From Maridesulfovibrio bastinii DSM 16055 (GTDB lineage Bacteria; Desulfobacterota; Desulfovibrionia; Desulfovibrionales; Desulfovibrionaceae), in assembly GCF_000429985.1 (NCBI RefSeq), contig NZ_AUCX01000025.1, positions 1 through 50,178 of the forward strand: a stretch of 50,178 nucleotides of DNA, in the 5' to 3' direction. Shown piece by piece: positions 17,183 through 25,437 of this stretch. A program made the translations under genes and the position numbers. Within the stretch, counting starts at the first letter, position 1. Each line of letters starts with the position of its first letter. The notes beneath the pieces were generated by a model. The model made no database searches and was not told the DNA's origin. It saw nothing but the letters and a program-made list of their open reading frames with translations.

Positions 17183-17212
17183 ATGAAGAAAAGAGGATTG
17201 CCACTTCAATAG
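17183..17212 (+). other. Nine-codon micro-ORF with strong ribosome-binding site
   Basis: GAGGAGG at 17169-17175 sits 7 bases before an ATG that opens MKKRGLPLQ and then a TAG at 17210-17212. The same frame continues to a TAA at 17279-17281 and would encode a strongly hydrophobic stretch (FLIVILFLFFILI). It could be a leader peptide for the DUF362 gene 86 bases downstream, a small membrane-protein gene broken by an amber mutation, or chance. Nothing else supports it. Confidence 0.3.
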
Positions 17213-17297
17213 AAATTTTATCTGGGACATCATTTCTTAATAGTAATTCTATTTTTATTTTTTATCCTAATAATGAATTAAAAGTCAGGAGAGAATA

Positions 17298-18287
17298 ATG
17301 GGCAATATTTCCAGACGCCAGTTTCTGATCGGCGGAGCTGTAGCCGCAGGATCTCTAGTCATGCCGTGCTCCGGTGTTCTTGCTGCTGAAAGTTCCGGTG
17401 TACCGGTCTATTTTACCAAAAATATCAATGCAGAATCACTTGTTGAAATATACCGCACTGTAATGAAAGGACGCAGTCTGCCCGGTAAAGTCGCTGTTAA
17501 GCTTCATTCCGGTGAGCCTGGCGGGCATAACTTCCCGGCTCCATCACTTGTAGGCGGTCTGGTGAATAAAGTTGATGGAACAATTGTTGAGTGCAATACC
17601 GCTTATCATGGCAGACGTTTTTCAACAGCAGATCACATGAAAGCTATCAAGGATCATGGTTTTACAGGCATTGCACCGGTAGAAATAATGGATGAAAACG
17701 GTTCCATGTCTCTGCCTGTTCTCAGGGGACGCCATCTCAAAGAGAATCTGGTTGGAGCTGGATTTGCGAATTATGATTCATTTCTGATTCTTTCCCATTT
17801 CAAGGGGCACGCTATGGGAGGTTTTGGCGGGGCAATAAAAAATATGTCTATCGGTATTGCTTCTGCTGAAGGTAAAATGTGGATTCATACTGCGGGAGGA
17901 ACAAAAAGTCTCGCAAGTTTCGGTCCTGCTATACAGACAGATCAGGATAGTTTTCTGGAATCAATGGCCGAGGCTTCCGGTTCGGTTATGAATCGCCTTG
18001 GACGTAATAATATTATTTATGTCAACCTGATGAACAACTTGTCTATAGATTGTGATTGCGACAGCAATCCGGCCGAGCCTGAACTTGATGATATGGGAAT
18101 TCTAGCTTCAAGTGACCCTGTTGCTCTTGATCAGGCCTGCGTGGATATGATCTATGCTGCTGATTCAAGTAAAAGTGCTTCATTGCGGCACAGAATTGAA
18201 TCTAAAAATGGCATCCATACTCTGGAATATGCTTCGGATATGGGCTTAGGCAGCCGTAAATACCGTATTATAAGTATTGATTCATAA
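17298..18287 (+). CDS. Tat-exported DUF362 protein
   Basis: A 329-residue DUF362 protein with an N-terminal twin-arginine signal (SRRQFLIGG plus a hydrophobic stretch, cleavage probably near VLAAES). It shares the family landmarks with the cytoplasmic paralogue at 12028-13161: VAVKLHSGEPGGHNF, ILSHFKGHAMGGFGGAIKN, a Cys-containing IDCDCD, and SSDPVALDQACVD. It lacks the ferredoxin insertion. Tat export suggests that it folds, perhaps with a metal or cofactor, in the cytoplasm before export. The start is supported by AGGAGAG 5-11 bases upstream. It is monocistronic, with its own terminator. The biochemical function of the family is not established. Confidence 0.92.
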   Translation: MGNISRRQFLIGGAVAAGSLVMPCSGVLAAESSGVPVYFTKNINAESLVEIYRTVMKGRSLPGKVAVKLHSGEPGGHNFPAPSLVGGLVNKVDGTIVECNTAYHGRRFSTADHMKAIKDHGFTGIAPVEIMDENGSMSLPVLRGRHLKENLVGAGFANYDSFLILSHFKGHAMGGFGGAIKNMSIGIASAEGKMWIHTAGGTKSLASFGPAIQTDQDSFLESMAEASGSVMNRLGRNNIIYVNLMNNLSIDCDCDSNPAEPELDDMGILASSDPVALDQACVDMIYAADSSKSASLRHRIESKNGIHTLEYASDMGLGSRKYRIISIDS

Positions 18288-18318
18288 TCTGTCTGGTAAT
18301 TTTTTGCCGACAACATAA

Positions 18319-18360
18319 GGGCATCGCGTTTTCTGAAAATGGACGCGGTGCCTTTTTCTT
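18319..18360 (+). terminator. Intrinsic terminator after the Tat-DUF362 gene
   Basis: GGCATCGCGT at 18320-18329 pairs with ACGCGGTGCC at 18343-18352, with one G-U pair, and is followed by TTTTTCTT. Confidence 0.88.
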
Positions 18361-18544
18361 ATTAGGGTGATGCCACTGGACTTTATAGCAGACTCATGGG
18401 TAACGTAAAAATATATTTTGTTTTTTTATTCAGGCCGGTCTATTTAATTCTGCGTGAATAAAATTGCATTGGTATAATATTTTATGCGGCCTATCTTACA
18501 TATCTCCTGAGTTTTGACCGCGGTTATATCCGGAGGATTCTTTT

Positions 18545-18868
18545 ATGAAAATTTCAGAAGACAGAATTGGAGACTTTCTTCTGGTTTCGCCTGAAACAGA
18601 TAAACTGGATTCGCCTAATTCAGCTGTTTTTAAAAGCTGGCTTATGGGCTTGATTGATCAGGGTGAAAAGATGATTGCCCTTGATTTTTCAGATGTCAGG
18701 TTTATGGATTCAAGCGGACTTGCCGTATTGGTTTCCGCTTTTAAAATAATTGGAGACACCGGAAAAATTGTCCTTGTTTCACCTACAGAGAATATCAGAA
18801 AACTTTTTTCAATAACCAAAATGGACAGCTTTATCACTATTTTGAATTCTCCGGATGATCTGCTGTGA
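18545..18868 (+). CDS. STAS-domain anti-sigma-factor antagonist
   Basis: A 107-residue single STAS domain. The phosphorylation-site motif of anti-anti-sigma factors is present as FMDSSGLAVL (residues 53-62), preceded by the strand MIALDFSDV. Such proteins bind an anti-sigma kinase when unphosphorylated and are released on phosphorylation. No kinase, phosphatase or sigma factor is nearby, so its partner is encoded elsewhere. GGAGG stands ahead of the ATG. It appears to be transcribed alone and is convergent with the next gene. Confidence 0.9.
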   Translation: MKISEDRIGDFLLVSPETDKLDSPNSAVFKSWLMGLIDQGEKMIALDFSDVRFMDSSGLAVLVSAFKIIGDTGKIVLVSPTENIRKLFSITKMDSFITILNSPDDLL

Positions 18869-18926
18869 AGACAGCAGTTGCAGGAATCTAAAGAAACTTT
18901 TGTTCGGGTCTAATCAGGTTCTGCTG

Positions 18927-19868
18927 CTATTTTTTAGCAGCAACCACAGACAGAATGTAGGCCGCTGTCATCAGATCGAGGTGAGCACCTCCACCGTTTT
19001 TAAAAACAGTTATCTCGTCATTATTTTTTCTGCCGATATTTCGGTTAGAAATAAGGTCATAAAAGTCTCCTCGTACGTCATCTTCGGTTATAATTCTTTT
19101 GGAAATTGGGATCATCAGCTCGCCGATATGATTGATGGTGGTTTTTCTGCTGTCCACATAAATGCTTCCATTTGATATCAAATAGTCATCAGCCTCACGC
19201 ATATCAGCTTTGTAAGCTCCTATCAGATCAACATGGGTTCCCGGCTTTAGCCATTCATATTTTAGGACCGGAGATGTAGCTAAAGTCGCACAGGAAATTA
19301 TATCAGCCTCTGCCGCAGAAGCTGGGAGGTTTTCTGAAAAATTTACATTGAGGCTGGAATTTTTAAATTCAAGCGCAAGCTGTTCTGCTCTTTCCGTTCT
19401 TCTGGCCCAGATGGTGATTTTATCAAGATTTTTGAAAACAGCTCCGTAGGCTTTAACCAGACTTCTGGCGACTGTACCCGCCCCTATAATCAGTAATTTT
19501 TTGCTGTCAGGACGCATAAGTATGGAAGCTCCGAGCACTGAATCGGAAGCTGTTTTAAATTCAGTGATCAGTCTGCTTTCAATTATGGCCTTAAGTTCCC
19601 CGTGAAGGGGATCAAACATCATCATGGCTCCCTGTACAGAAGGTAAGCCCTGCCTGCTGTTTCCGGAAAAAACAGTAGTTGATTTTACTCCGTATCCCAG
19701 CCCCTTGATATATGCTCCACGACTCAAAAGAGTTCCTTCGGCAGGACCGAGGAATATATCTTTTATCTCGGCTTCAGGAAGTTTGTGACCTTCCCGCAGG
19801 GCTTCTACAACTTCGGGCCAGTTTAGTTTGGAAGCAGTCTCATCATAGGTTATCATCGGGGTTTTCAT
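18927..19868 (-). CDS. Ornithine cyclodeaminase / mu-crystallin family protein
   Basis: A cytoplasmic NAD(P)-binding protein of the OCD/mu-crystallin family, about 313 residues. The nucleotide-binding motif is LLIIGAGTVARSLVKAY. The conserved N-terminal active-site area includes LSRGAYIKGLGYGVKSTTVF and the dimer/catalytic region MMFDPLHGELKAIIESRLI. Family members include ornithine cyclodeaminase, alanine dehydrogenase and cyclic-imine reductases, and the sequence alone does not choose among them. A TTG at 19889 is in frame, but the ATG at 19868 has GGAG at the right distance. It is divergent from the TPP-enzyme gene across a palindromic region, so the two may share regulation in amino-acid breakdown. 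Confidence 0.9.
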   Translation of the reverse strand: MKTPMITYDETASKLNWPEVVEALREGHKLPEAEIKDIFLGPAEGTLLSRGAYIKGLGYGVKSTTVFSGNSRQGLPSVQGAMMMFDPLHGELKAIIESRLITEFKTASDSVLGASILMRPDSKKLLIIGAGTVARSLVKAYGAVFKNLDKITIWARRTERAEQLALEFKNSSLNVNFSENLPASAAEADIISCATLATSPVLKYEWLKPGTHVDLIGAYKADMREADDYLISNGSIYVDSRKTTINHIGELMIPISKRIITEDDVRGDFYDLISNRNIGRKNNDEITVFKNGGGAHLDLMTAAYILSVVAAKK

Positions 19869-20257
19869 ATCATCTCCATTTTGTATCAAGAGTATCCGTA
19901 CTTTTTTCGGAGATCAATCACTGTGATCACGGCTGTGGCGAGCGTTCATCCTGATTAATCAGGGTGAATTTTATTGGGGGACACAAAATCTTCATAAATT
20001 TGATTTTAAACTTCAAGAAGCCTATCGTTTCAGTGCGATGGGATAATTTAATTATATTTGCAGCAGGATTTGCTTAAATATGGATAACAGTAGTTTTTCT
20101 TTATAGTTCCATTCTTGGGGTTTGTTTGAAAAAGTGCTGTCCTGGTAGTGTGTTATATAAAACATTTGCGAAAGAATCTGGGCTGCATCAATAATTTTTA
20201 AATCTTTCAGATTTTGTTTTACGCAGGATAACAATTGAAATTTACTGGAGTAAAAAC
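19869..20257. other. Divergent promoter region between the OCD-like and TPP-enzyme genes
   Basis: This 389-bp spacer holds the promoters of two divergent genes and a striking palindrome at 19945-19968. A smaller palindrome, GTGATCAC, lies at 19923-19930. A short minus-strand frame at 20052-20315 runs into the TPP gene and does not look like a protein. No RNA gene was recognised. Confidence 0.5.
19945..19968. promoter_or_regulatory. 24-bp palindrome, candidate operator
   Basis: A 24-bp palindrome with a single mismatched pair (19949/19964) surrounds the perfect 14-bp core CCTGATTAATCAGG at 19950-19963. It begins 76 bp upstream of the OCD-like start codon and lies 290 bp from the TPP-enzyme start. 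It could bind a dimeric regulator such as the GntR/UTRA protein nearby, but that protein's own upstream palindrome is different. Confidence 0.55.
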
Positions 20258-21840
20258 GTGACCCAAGAAAAAAACAATAAACAGCAGGCTGAATCTTATA
20301 ATGGCGCTGAAACACTTGTCGCTACTCTGGTCGAGAATGGAGTAGAGGTTTGTTTTGCAAATCCCGGAACATCGGAAATGCATTTTGTAAGTGCTCTGGA
20401 CCGCATACCCGGCATGAGGTCTATCCTCTGCCTCTTTGAAGGGGTTACAACCGGAGCCGCTGACGGTTATGCCCGGATGACCGGAAAACCTGCCTGTACT
20501 TTGCTGCACCTTGGCCCGGTTTCGCAAACAGTATGGCCAATATCCATAACGCCCGTAAATCAGGCTCACCGCTGGTAAATATTATCGGTGATCATGCCAC
20601 TTACCATGAACGCTACAATGCTCCGCTCACCTCAAATGTTCAGGGTTTTTGTTCCTCTATTTCCGACTGGGTCTGCCGTCCCAGAAGTGCGCGCACAGTT
20701 GCGGCTGATGCTGCCCGAGCTGTTCAGGCTTCAAGACAGACTCCCGGAAAGATCGCCTCACTGATTCTCCCTGCTGATACGGCATGGCTGGAGGCTGAGC
20801 GTCCTGCTCCCCGGCTTGAAATTCCCAAACCTGCCGCTGTTTCTGCTGCTGCCATTGAGGGGGTCGCCAAAGCTTTGAGCAGTGGAAAGAAAACAGCGAT
20901 TCTCATTCGTGGAGAGGCTCTTTACAGTGAAAAGGGGCTGACTGCTGCCGGGAGAATAGCAAACGAAACAGGAAGTACTCTTTTTTGTGATACTTTTACC
21001 CCGCGGGCAAGGTTCGGCAGGGGACTGCCCAAGGTAGAACCACTGCATTACCGCGGTAAAGATATTTTAAGCAGACTTGGAGAATTTGAACAGCTGCTAC
21101 TGGTGGGGGCTGAACCTCCTGTTTCCTTTTTTGCCTACCCTGATCAGAAAAGCTGGCTTACTCCACCGGAATGTAAAATTATCACTCTTTCACATCCGCA
21201 TGAAGACGGCAGCTCCGCACTAAGTGACCTAGCTGAAGTTTTGGGAGCGGCTCCGTGGACAGACCGTCCGGCAGAAGAAGCTGAATATTCAACGGACTCT
21301 CCGTTAACAGCTGAAAATGTAATGAAAGCCGTTGCTGCACTGCTTCCTGAAAATGCTATTGTTGCTGACGAAGGTATTACTTCAACTCTGCCTTACACTT
21401 CATATCTTTCAAAAGCTGCACCCCACGATTATCTGCCGACAACCGGGGGAGCTATAGGTGATATCCTTCCGGTCAGCACCGGGGCGGCTGTAGCGGCACC
21501 GGACCGCAAGGTTGTCTGCCTTGCCGGTGACGGTAGTGCCATGTACACCCTACAGGCATTATGGACTCAGGCAAGGGAAAAGCTTGATGTGGTTACTGTT
21601 ATCTATGCTAATAAATCCTACTCGGTGCTTAATCAGGAATTAAAGCTTGTTCAGGCTGTATCTAAGGGTGAAAAAGCCCTGTCACTGCTTGACCTGCATA
21701 ATCCGTCACTGGACTGGGTAAAACTGGCAGAAGGTATGGGGGTCTCAGCTGTGAGTGTGGACAGTATGAAGAGTTTTGCTGATGAGTTTTCCTCAGCTCT
21801 TGAAACACATGGTCCACGGCTTATCGAAGTTCTTATTTAG
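20258..21840 (+). pseudogene. TPP-dependent acetolactate synthase-like enzyme, one-base frameshift
   Basis: The gene encodes a thiamine-diphosphate enzyme of the acetolactate synthase/benzoylformate decarboxylase fold, about 527 residues if repaired. Its 5' frame (GTG at 20258, GGAG 7 bases upstream) carries the N-terminal motif [14 protein letters not shown] and the catalytic-Glu region [18 protein letters not shown]. It breaks at LHLGP near 20518. The second frame resumes exactly with [12 protein letters not shown] and runs to the TAG at 21838-21840. It includes the TPP/Mg motif GDGSAMYTLQALW...ANKSYSVLN. GGCCCGGTTTCGC at 20513-20525 would read LGPGFA with one more G, so a single G is missing. 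Everything else is intact, so this is a recent mutation or a sequence error. The substrate is unknown; neighbours suggest a 2-oxo acid from amino-acid breakdown. Confidence 0.88.
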
Positions 21841-21863
21841 AAATATTCAGCATTTTTTTAATG

Positions 21864-21900
21864 AAAAAACCCGTTCAGAATTTTTCTGAGCGGGTTTTAT
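21864..21900. terminator. Bidirectional terminator between the TPP-enzyme and GntR genes
   Basis: AACCCGTTCAGA at 21868-21879 pairs with TCTGAGCGGGTT at 21885-21896 (one G-U), flanked by an A-run on the left and T-residues on the right. It can therefore serve both convergent genes. Confidence 0.85.
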
Positions 21901-21902
21901 TG

Positions 21903-22616
21903 TCAGCTTTTTACTCGCAGCTCTATGGCATCAAATCTCCAGTATTCATGTTCCACAGTGAGCACTATATTCTTTTCGTCAGTCTTGATGCGTCTGATAT
22001 ACATTCCCGGAGATCCCGGAGGAACATCCAGTTCATTGGAAATTTCAGGGGAGTGAAATTGCGGTCTTATGATCAGGTCGCGTTGTTCCAGCTTTATCCC
22101 GTATTCATTTTCAATAACCTGAGTCATTGCTTCTTCACGGGTTTTGGGAATGATATTTTCAAGCCGTTTCGCGTGAAGGTAGTTTTGAGTGTAGGCTACT
22201 TTCTGACCATCAAGAAAGAAAATATTTTCCATTATATCAACGGGTGTTCCCGGTTTGAAGCCTTCAAACTGGTTTGAGCCGACCATTTTTCCCTCAATTG
22301 TGAGGCTTCCGGTCTCTCTGGTCGTCCAACGGGCAGTTCTCCCCTGTTTGGAGGCCAGTTTAGCAAAGTTAACATGATGGGCCGGGTCATAAATAAGGCG
22401 TGTGGGAGTTACATACCATCCCCGGCGGTCGAGACGGTAAATTTTACCTTCACGCTGTAACATGGTCAGAGCATGGCGGACCGTATTACGGTTGATTCCC
22501 GTCTCCGAACAGAGTTCCCTTTCTGAAGGCAGTTTGTCTCCATGCTTAAGCTCTCCAGATTTAAGCCTATCAAGAATAAGCTGACGTACAATCTGATAAA
22601 ATCGCTGTTTTTCCAT
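21903..22616 (-). CDS. GntR-family regulator with UTRA domain (HutC/PhnF type)
   Basis: A 237-residue repressor-type regulator. The N-terminal winged helix carries KHGDKLPSERELCSETGINR and NTVRHALTMLQREGKI, diagnostic for GntR. The C-terminal ligand domain (about residues 90-237) is UTRA-like (GTPVDIMENIFFLDGQKVAY, IRRIKTDEKNIVLTVEHEYW). HutC-subfamily proteins sense small metabolites such as urocanate, sugar phosphates or phosphonates. It is divergent from the aapJQMP operon with palindromes in between, so it is the probable regulator of that amino-acid importer and perhaps of the TPP and OCD-like genes. Ligand unknown. Confidence 0.93.
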   Translation of the reverse strand: MEKQRFYQIVRQLILDRLKSGELKHGDKLPSERELCSETGINRNTVRHALTMLQREGKIYRLDRRGWYVTPTRLIYDPAHHVNFAKLASKQGRTARWTTRETGSLTIEGKMVGSNQFEGFKPGTPVDIMENIFFLDGQKVAYTQNYLHAKRLENIIPKTREEAMTQVIENEYGIKLEQRDLIIRPQFHSPEISNELDVPPGSPGMYIRRIKTDEKNIVLTVEHEYWRFDAIELRVKS

Positions 22617-22726
22617 TAAATCCCCTCATATTTTTGGGCTGAGTCGGTATGGCACTAATTTTTAACAATGTCATTACAGCTTTGTAACATTCAAAATTGC
22701 AAACTGGTTTAACCCAATTGCTAACG

Positions 22727-22774
22727 CTTACGCAATTGTGTAAGGAAGAAATCAGTTCGTGAATGTGTTATAAT
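22727..22774 (+). promoter_or_regulatory. aapJ promoter with upstream palindrome
   Basis: TGTTATAAT at 22766-22774 is a perfect extended -10 (TGnTATAAT). Just upstream, CTTACGCAATTGTGTAAG at 22727-22744 is an 18-bp palindrome with one mismatched pair, centred near -46 relative to a start site at about 22782. Its position suits a GntR-type regulator acting on both the aap operon and the divergent regulator gene. The motif is seen directly; the binder is inferred. Confidence 0.6.
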
Positions 22775-22915
22775 ACTATTCAGGAGTGATTGTCTGAGAC
22801 TTAGGCAAAAGTTTTATCCGTTCAACCTGCGGCATGGTAACACGTTTATGACGTGTGTCTGAAAAAGCCCACAGTGACTTTGCCGCAGCGGATTAATGGG
22901 GGGCTGGAGAAAATT

Positions 22916-23929
22916 ATGAAATTTTTACGTGCAATTTCAGTTAGTCTGGTGCTCATGCTGTTGCTGGCTTCCGCCGCTTCCGCCGGCACTCTGGAAAATG
23001 TCCGCAAGGATGGTTTTCTAAAATGTGGAACCCACATTGAAAATCCCGGATTTTCATCACTGGACAGCAACGGCAAAAGGGTCGGTTTTGATGTCGACTT
23101 CATGCGTGCGGTTGCTGCGGCGGTAAATGTTCCTGAAATTAAATTTGTTCCGCTGACTTCTAAAGAACGTCTTCCCGCTTTGCAGTCCGGGGAAGTTGAT
23201 CTTCTGGCCCGGACCACAACTCTGACCATGAGTCGTGACGTAAAACTCGGACTCGATTTTACCGTCACCACTCTTTACGACGGTCAGGGCATGATGGTTC
23301 GTAAATCTCTGGGAATAAAGAGTGCTAAAGAACTGGACGGCGCATCAGTTTGTCTTCAGACCGGTTCTACCACTGAACTTAATATCTCAGATTATTTCCG
23401 CAAAAACGGAATGAAGTTTACACCTGTTGTTTTTGATAAGCAGGCTGATGTTCGTAAAGCTTATGATGCCGGACGCTGTGATGTGCATACTACAGATATT
23501 TCCGGTCTTGCTGCTCAGCGTTCACTTATGAAAGATCCTTCCGAACATGTGATTCTGCCCGAAGTTATATCCAAAGAACCTCTCGGACCTTATGTCCGTC
23601 AGGGTGATGACCAGTGGGAAGATATTGTCCGCTGGACAGTATGGCTGACCATGTCTGCTGAAGAAAAGGGCATCACTCAGGCCAATGTTGAAAAAATGTA
23701 TGCCGAGAGCAAGGACCCTGAAGTCCAGCGCATGCTTGGAAAGACCGGTTCACTCTGGACAGACCTCGGTCTGGATGAAAAAGCTCCCATACGCATTATT
23801 AAAGCAGTTGGTAACTATGGTGAGATTTTCGAGCGCAACCTTGGTCCTAATACCCCTCTGCGTCTCGAACGCGGCCTGAATGCACAGTGGACAAAAGGCG
23901 GCCTTATTTACGCTCCGCCTTTCCGCTAA
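22916..23929 (+). CDS. aapJ: General L-amino-acid ABC transporter, periplasmic binding protein
   Basis: A 337-residue periplasmic solute-binding protein of the AapJ/BztA type. It has a signal peptide (MKFLRAISVS, then a Leu/Ala core, cleavage after SAASA). The mature start, GTLENVRKDGFLKCG, and VGFDVDFMRAVAAAV are typical, as are DLLARTTTLTMSRD, VCLQTGSTTE and the ending GGLIYAPPFR. The frame is open upstream to 22853, but GGAGA precedes the ATG at 22916 and the signal peptide starts there. AapJ-type proteins have broad L-amino-acid specificity with acidic and polar preference. It is the first gene of aapJQMP, with a strong terminator right behind it, so it is likely made in excess over the membrane components. 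Confidence 0.94.
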   Translation: MKFLRAISVSLVLMLLLASAASAGTLENVRKDGFLKCGTHIENPGFSSLDSNGKRVGFDVDFMRAVAAAVNVPEIKFVPLTSKERLPALQSGEVDLLARTTTLTMSRDVKLGLDFTVTTLYDGQGMMVRKSLGIKSAKELDGASVCLQTGSTTELNISDYFRKNGMKFTPVVFDKQADVRKAYDAGRCDVHTTDISGLAAQRSLMKDPSEHVILPEVISKEPLGPYVRQGDDQWEDIVRWTVWLTMSAEEKGITQANVEKMYAESKDPEVQRMLGKTGSLWTDLGLDEKAPIRIIKAVGNYGEIFERNLGPNTPLRLERGLNAQWTKGGLIYAPPFR

Positions 23930-23943
23930 AATTATACAGCTAT

Positions 23944-23980
23944 TCCGCGCCGGTTATCTCCGGCGCGGATTTTATTTTTT
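23944..23980 (+). terminator. Intercistronic terminator between aapJ and aapQ
   Basis: TCCGCGCCGG at 23944-23953 pairs perfectly with CCGGCGCGGA at 23960-23969 around a 6-base loop, followed by TTTTATTTTTT. It lies inside the operon, so partial readthrough is expected to set a high ratio of binding protein to permease. Confidence 0.9.
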
Positions 23981-24058
23981 TAAATCCATGATCACGGTGT
24001 AAACTGAATATTCTGCAATTTTTAAAACACCGCATCCTTTGGTGGAGTAATTTTTTTC

Positions 24059-25435
24059 ATGTCTGTAAAAACAGCACCTCCTAAAGTTCCCTTATGGCGA
24101 AGCCCGCAGGGTAGAGCCTGGATATTCCAGATCTGTATGATGCTGGCGTTTTTATATGTGGCTGTCTCGGCTTATAGAAACGCTCTGATAAATCTTGCTA
24201 AACGTGGAATCAGTTCAGGGTTCGGCTTTCTCTCAAATGAAGCCGGGTTCAGAATAGGGGAGATCAACTCGATTCCTCTGCCGACAGGTGGTGTCCTGTG
24301 GTTTATTCTCAGCCTTGTTATCGGGCTGGGCATAAGCAGACTCATAGCCGTATATCTGAAAAAGAAAACAGCTGAACCGCTGAACACTCTGTGGTTTTCT
24401 GTCTGTATGGTCATCTGTGTCGGGCTGCCGATACTTACCTTGTATCTGTTCAGAAATGATATTGAAATTGTAAAATATTCTGAATCTTCCAGCTACACCA
24501 TGGCTTTGGTCACCTCGCTTATAAACACCCTCAAGGTCACGGTTATCGGCTGTGTGGCCTCAACAGTTTTAGGTCTTCTTGTGGCTCTCGGCAGACTTTC
24601 TCCCAACTGGCTGCTGAGAACTCTATGCCGCTGGTATGTTGAGCTTAACCGCAACCTCCCGGTACTACTTCAATTATTCTTCTGGTATTTCATTGTGCTC
24701 CAGCAGCTTCCGGGGGTCCGTAGATCCATAGATATCGGCGGATGGCTTATACTCAATAAGCGCGGACTTTATATTCCTTCACTTGTACCCCAGTCCGGGG
24801 CGTGGCTTTTCTGTGTGGCTGTTGTCGCGGCTATTATGGTTGTTCTGGTCCTTGTCAGACGTTCAAGGCGTATGCGCAACGATGAAGGTGTTCCCGGAAA
24901 AGTATTTCTTCCGGGGCTGGCTGTGATTGTCATCCTCCCTGCTTTGGCTTGGCTTGTTTCAGGATGCCCGTTTGCACTGGATTTCCCGGTCCTCAAGGGG
25001 TTCAACTATCAGGGCGGGACAGGGCTGACTCCAGAGTTTACAGCTTTAGTTGTCGGTTTGAGTGTTTATGTCTCCGCTTTTAATGCTGAAATTATTCGTT
25101 CCGGTATCCAGTCTGTCGCCAAGGGGCAGCGTGAAGCAGCAAGAGCGCTGGCTATGAATGAAAAACAGGTTATGCGCGTGGTCATTCTGCCGCAGGCTAT
25201 GAGAGTGATTGTCCCTCCAATTACCAGTGAATATCTTGCCATTGCCAAAAACAGCTCGCTTGCTGTTGCGATCGGCTATCCTGATTTTGTGAGCGTTGGT
25301 GGAACAATTTTGAACCAGTCCGGTCAGGCGATTGAAATAGTCGGAATATGGATGGGCGTTTATCTGTGTATTTCCCTGCTTATTTCATGTGGTATGAACT
25401 GGTACAATAATAAAGTCAGACTGGTGGAGAGGTAA
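24059..25435 (+). CDS. aapQ: General L-amino-acid ABC transporter permease
   Basis: A 458-residue inner-membrane permease of the HisM-type amino-acid family. The N-terminal half has extra hydrophobic segments, as in AapQ/BztB. A long gap with several helices separates the first core helices (SLINTLKVTVIGCVASTVLG) from the C-terminal core. The ATPase-contact EAA loop reads SVAKGQREAARALAMNEKQV, followed by VILPQAMRVIVPP. GGTGGAG lies 11 bases upstream of the ATG. It should pair with the next gene to form the heterodimeric channel. Spacing to aapM is 2 bases. Confidence 0.94.
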   Translation: MSVKTAPPKVPLWRSPQGRAWIFQICMMLAFLYVAVSAYRNALINLAKRGISSGFGFLSNEAGFRIGEINSIPLPTGGVLWFILSLVIGLGISRLIAVYLKKKTAEPLNTLWFSVCMVICVGLPILTLYLFRNDIEIVKYSESSSYTMALVTSLINTLKVTVIGCVASTVLGLLVALGRLSPNWLLRTLCRWYVELNRNLPVLLQLFFWYFIVLQQLPGVRRSIDIGGWLILNKRGLYIPSLVPQSGAWLFCVAVVAAIMVVLVLVRRSRRMRNDEGVPGKVFLPGLAVIVILPALAWLVSGCPFALDFPVLKGFNYQGGTGLTPEFTALVVGLSVYVSAFNAEIIRSGIQSVAKGQREAARALAMNEKQVMRVVILPQAMRVIVPPITSEYLAIAKNSSLAVAIGYPDFVSVGGTILNQSGQAIEIVGIWMGVYLCISLLISCGMNWYNNKVRLVER

Positions 25436-25437
25436 TT

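Larger units (their letters stand above)
16693..17297. other. 605-bp divergent intergenic region
   Basis: This AT-rich spacer lies between the AraC gene and the Tat-exported DUF362 gene. It contains a palindrome at 16744-16759 and a micro-ORF with an excellent ribosome-binding site at 17169-17212, both listed separately. No RNA gene or riboswitch was recognised. Confidence 0.5.

Noticed and set aside
17183-17281. Pyrrolysine-type readthrough of the TAG in the micro-ORF
   Set aside because: Nothing else in the window suggests amber decoding, and no pyl genes are present. A broken ORF or leader peptide is simpler.
20052-20315. 87-codon minus-strand open frame upstream of the TPP-enzyme gene
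   Set aside because: It overlaps the start of the TPP-enzyme gene, has no ribosome-binding site and shows no recognisable protein features.
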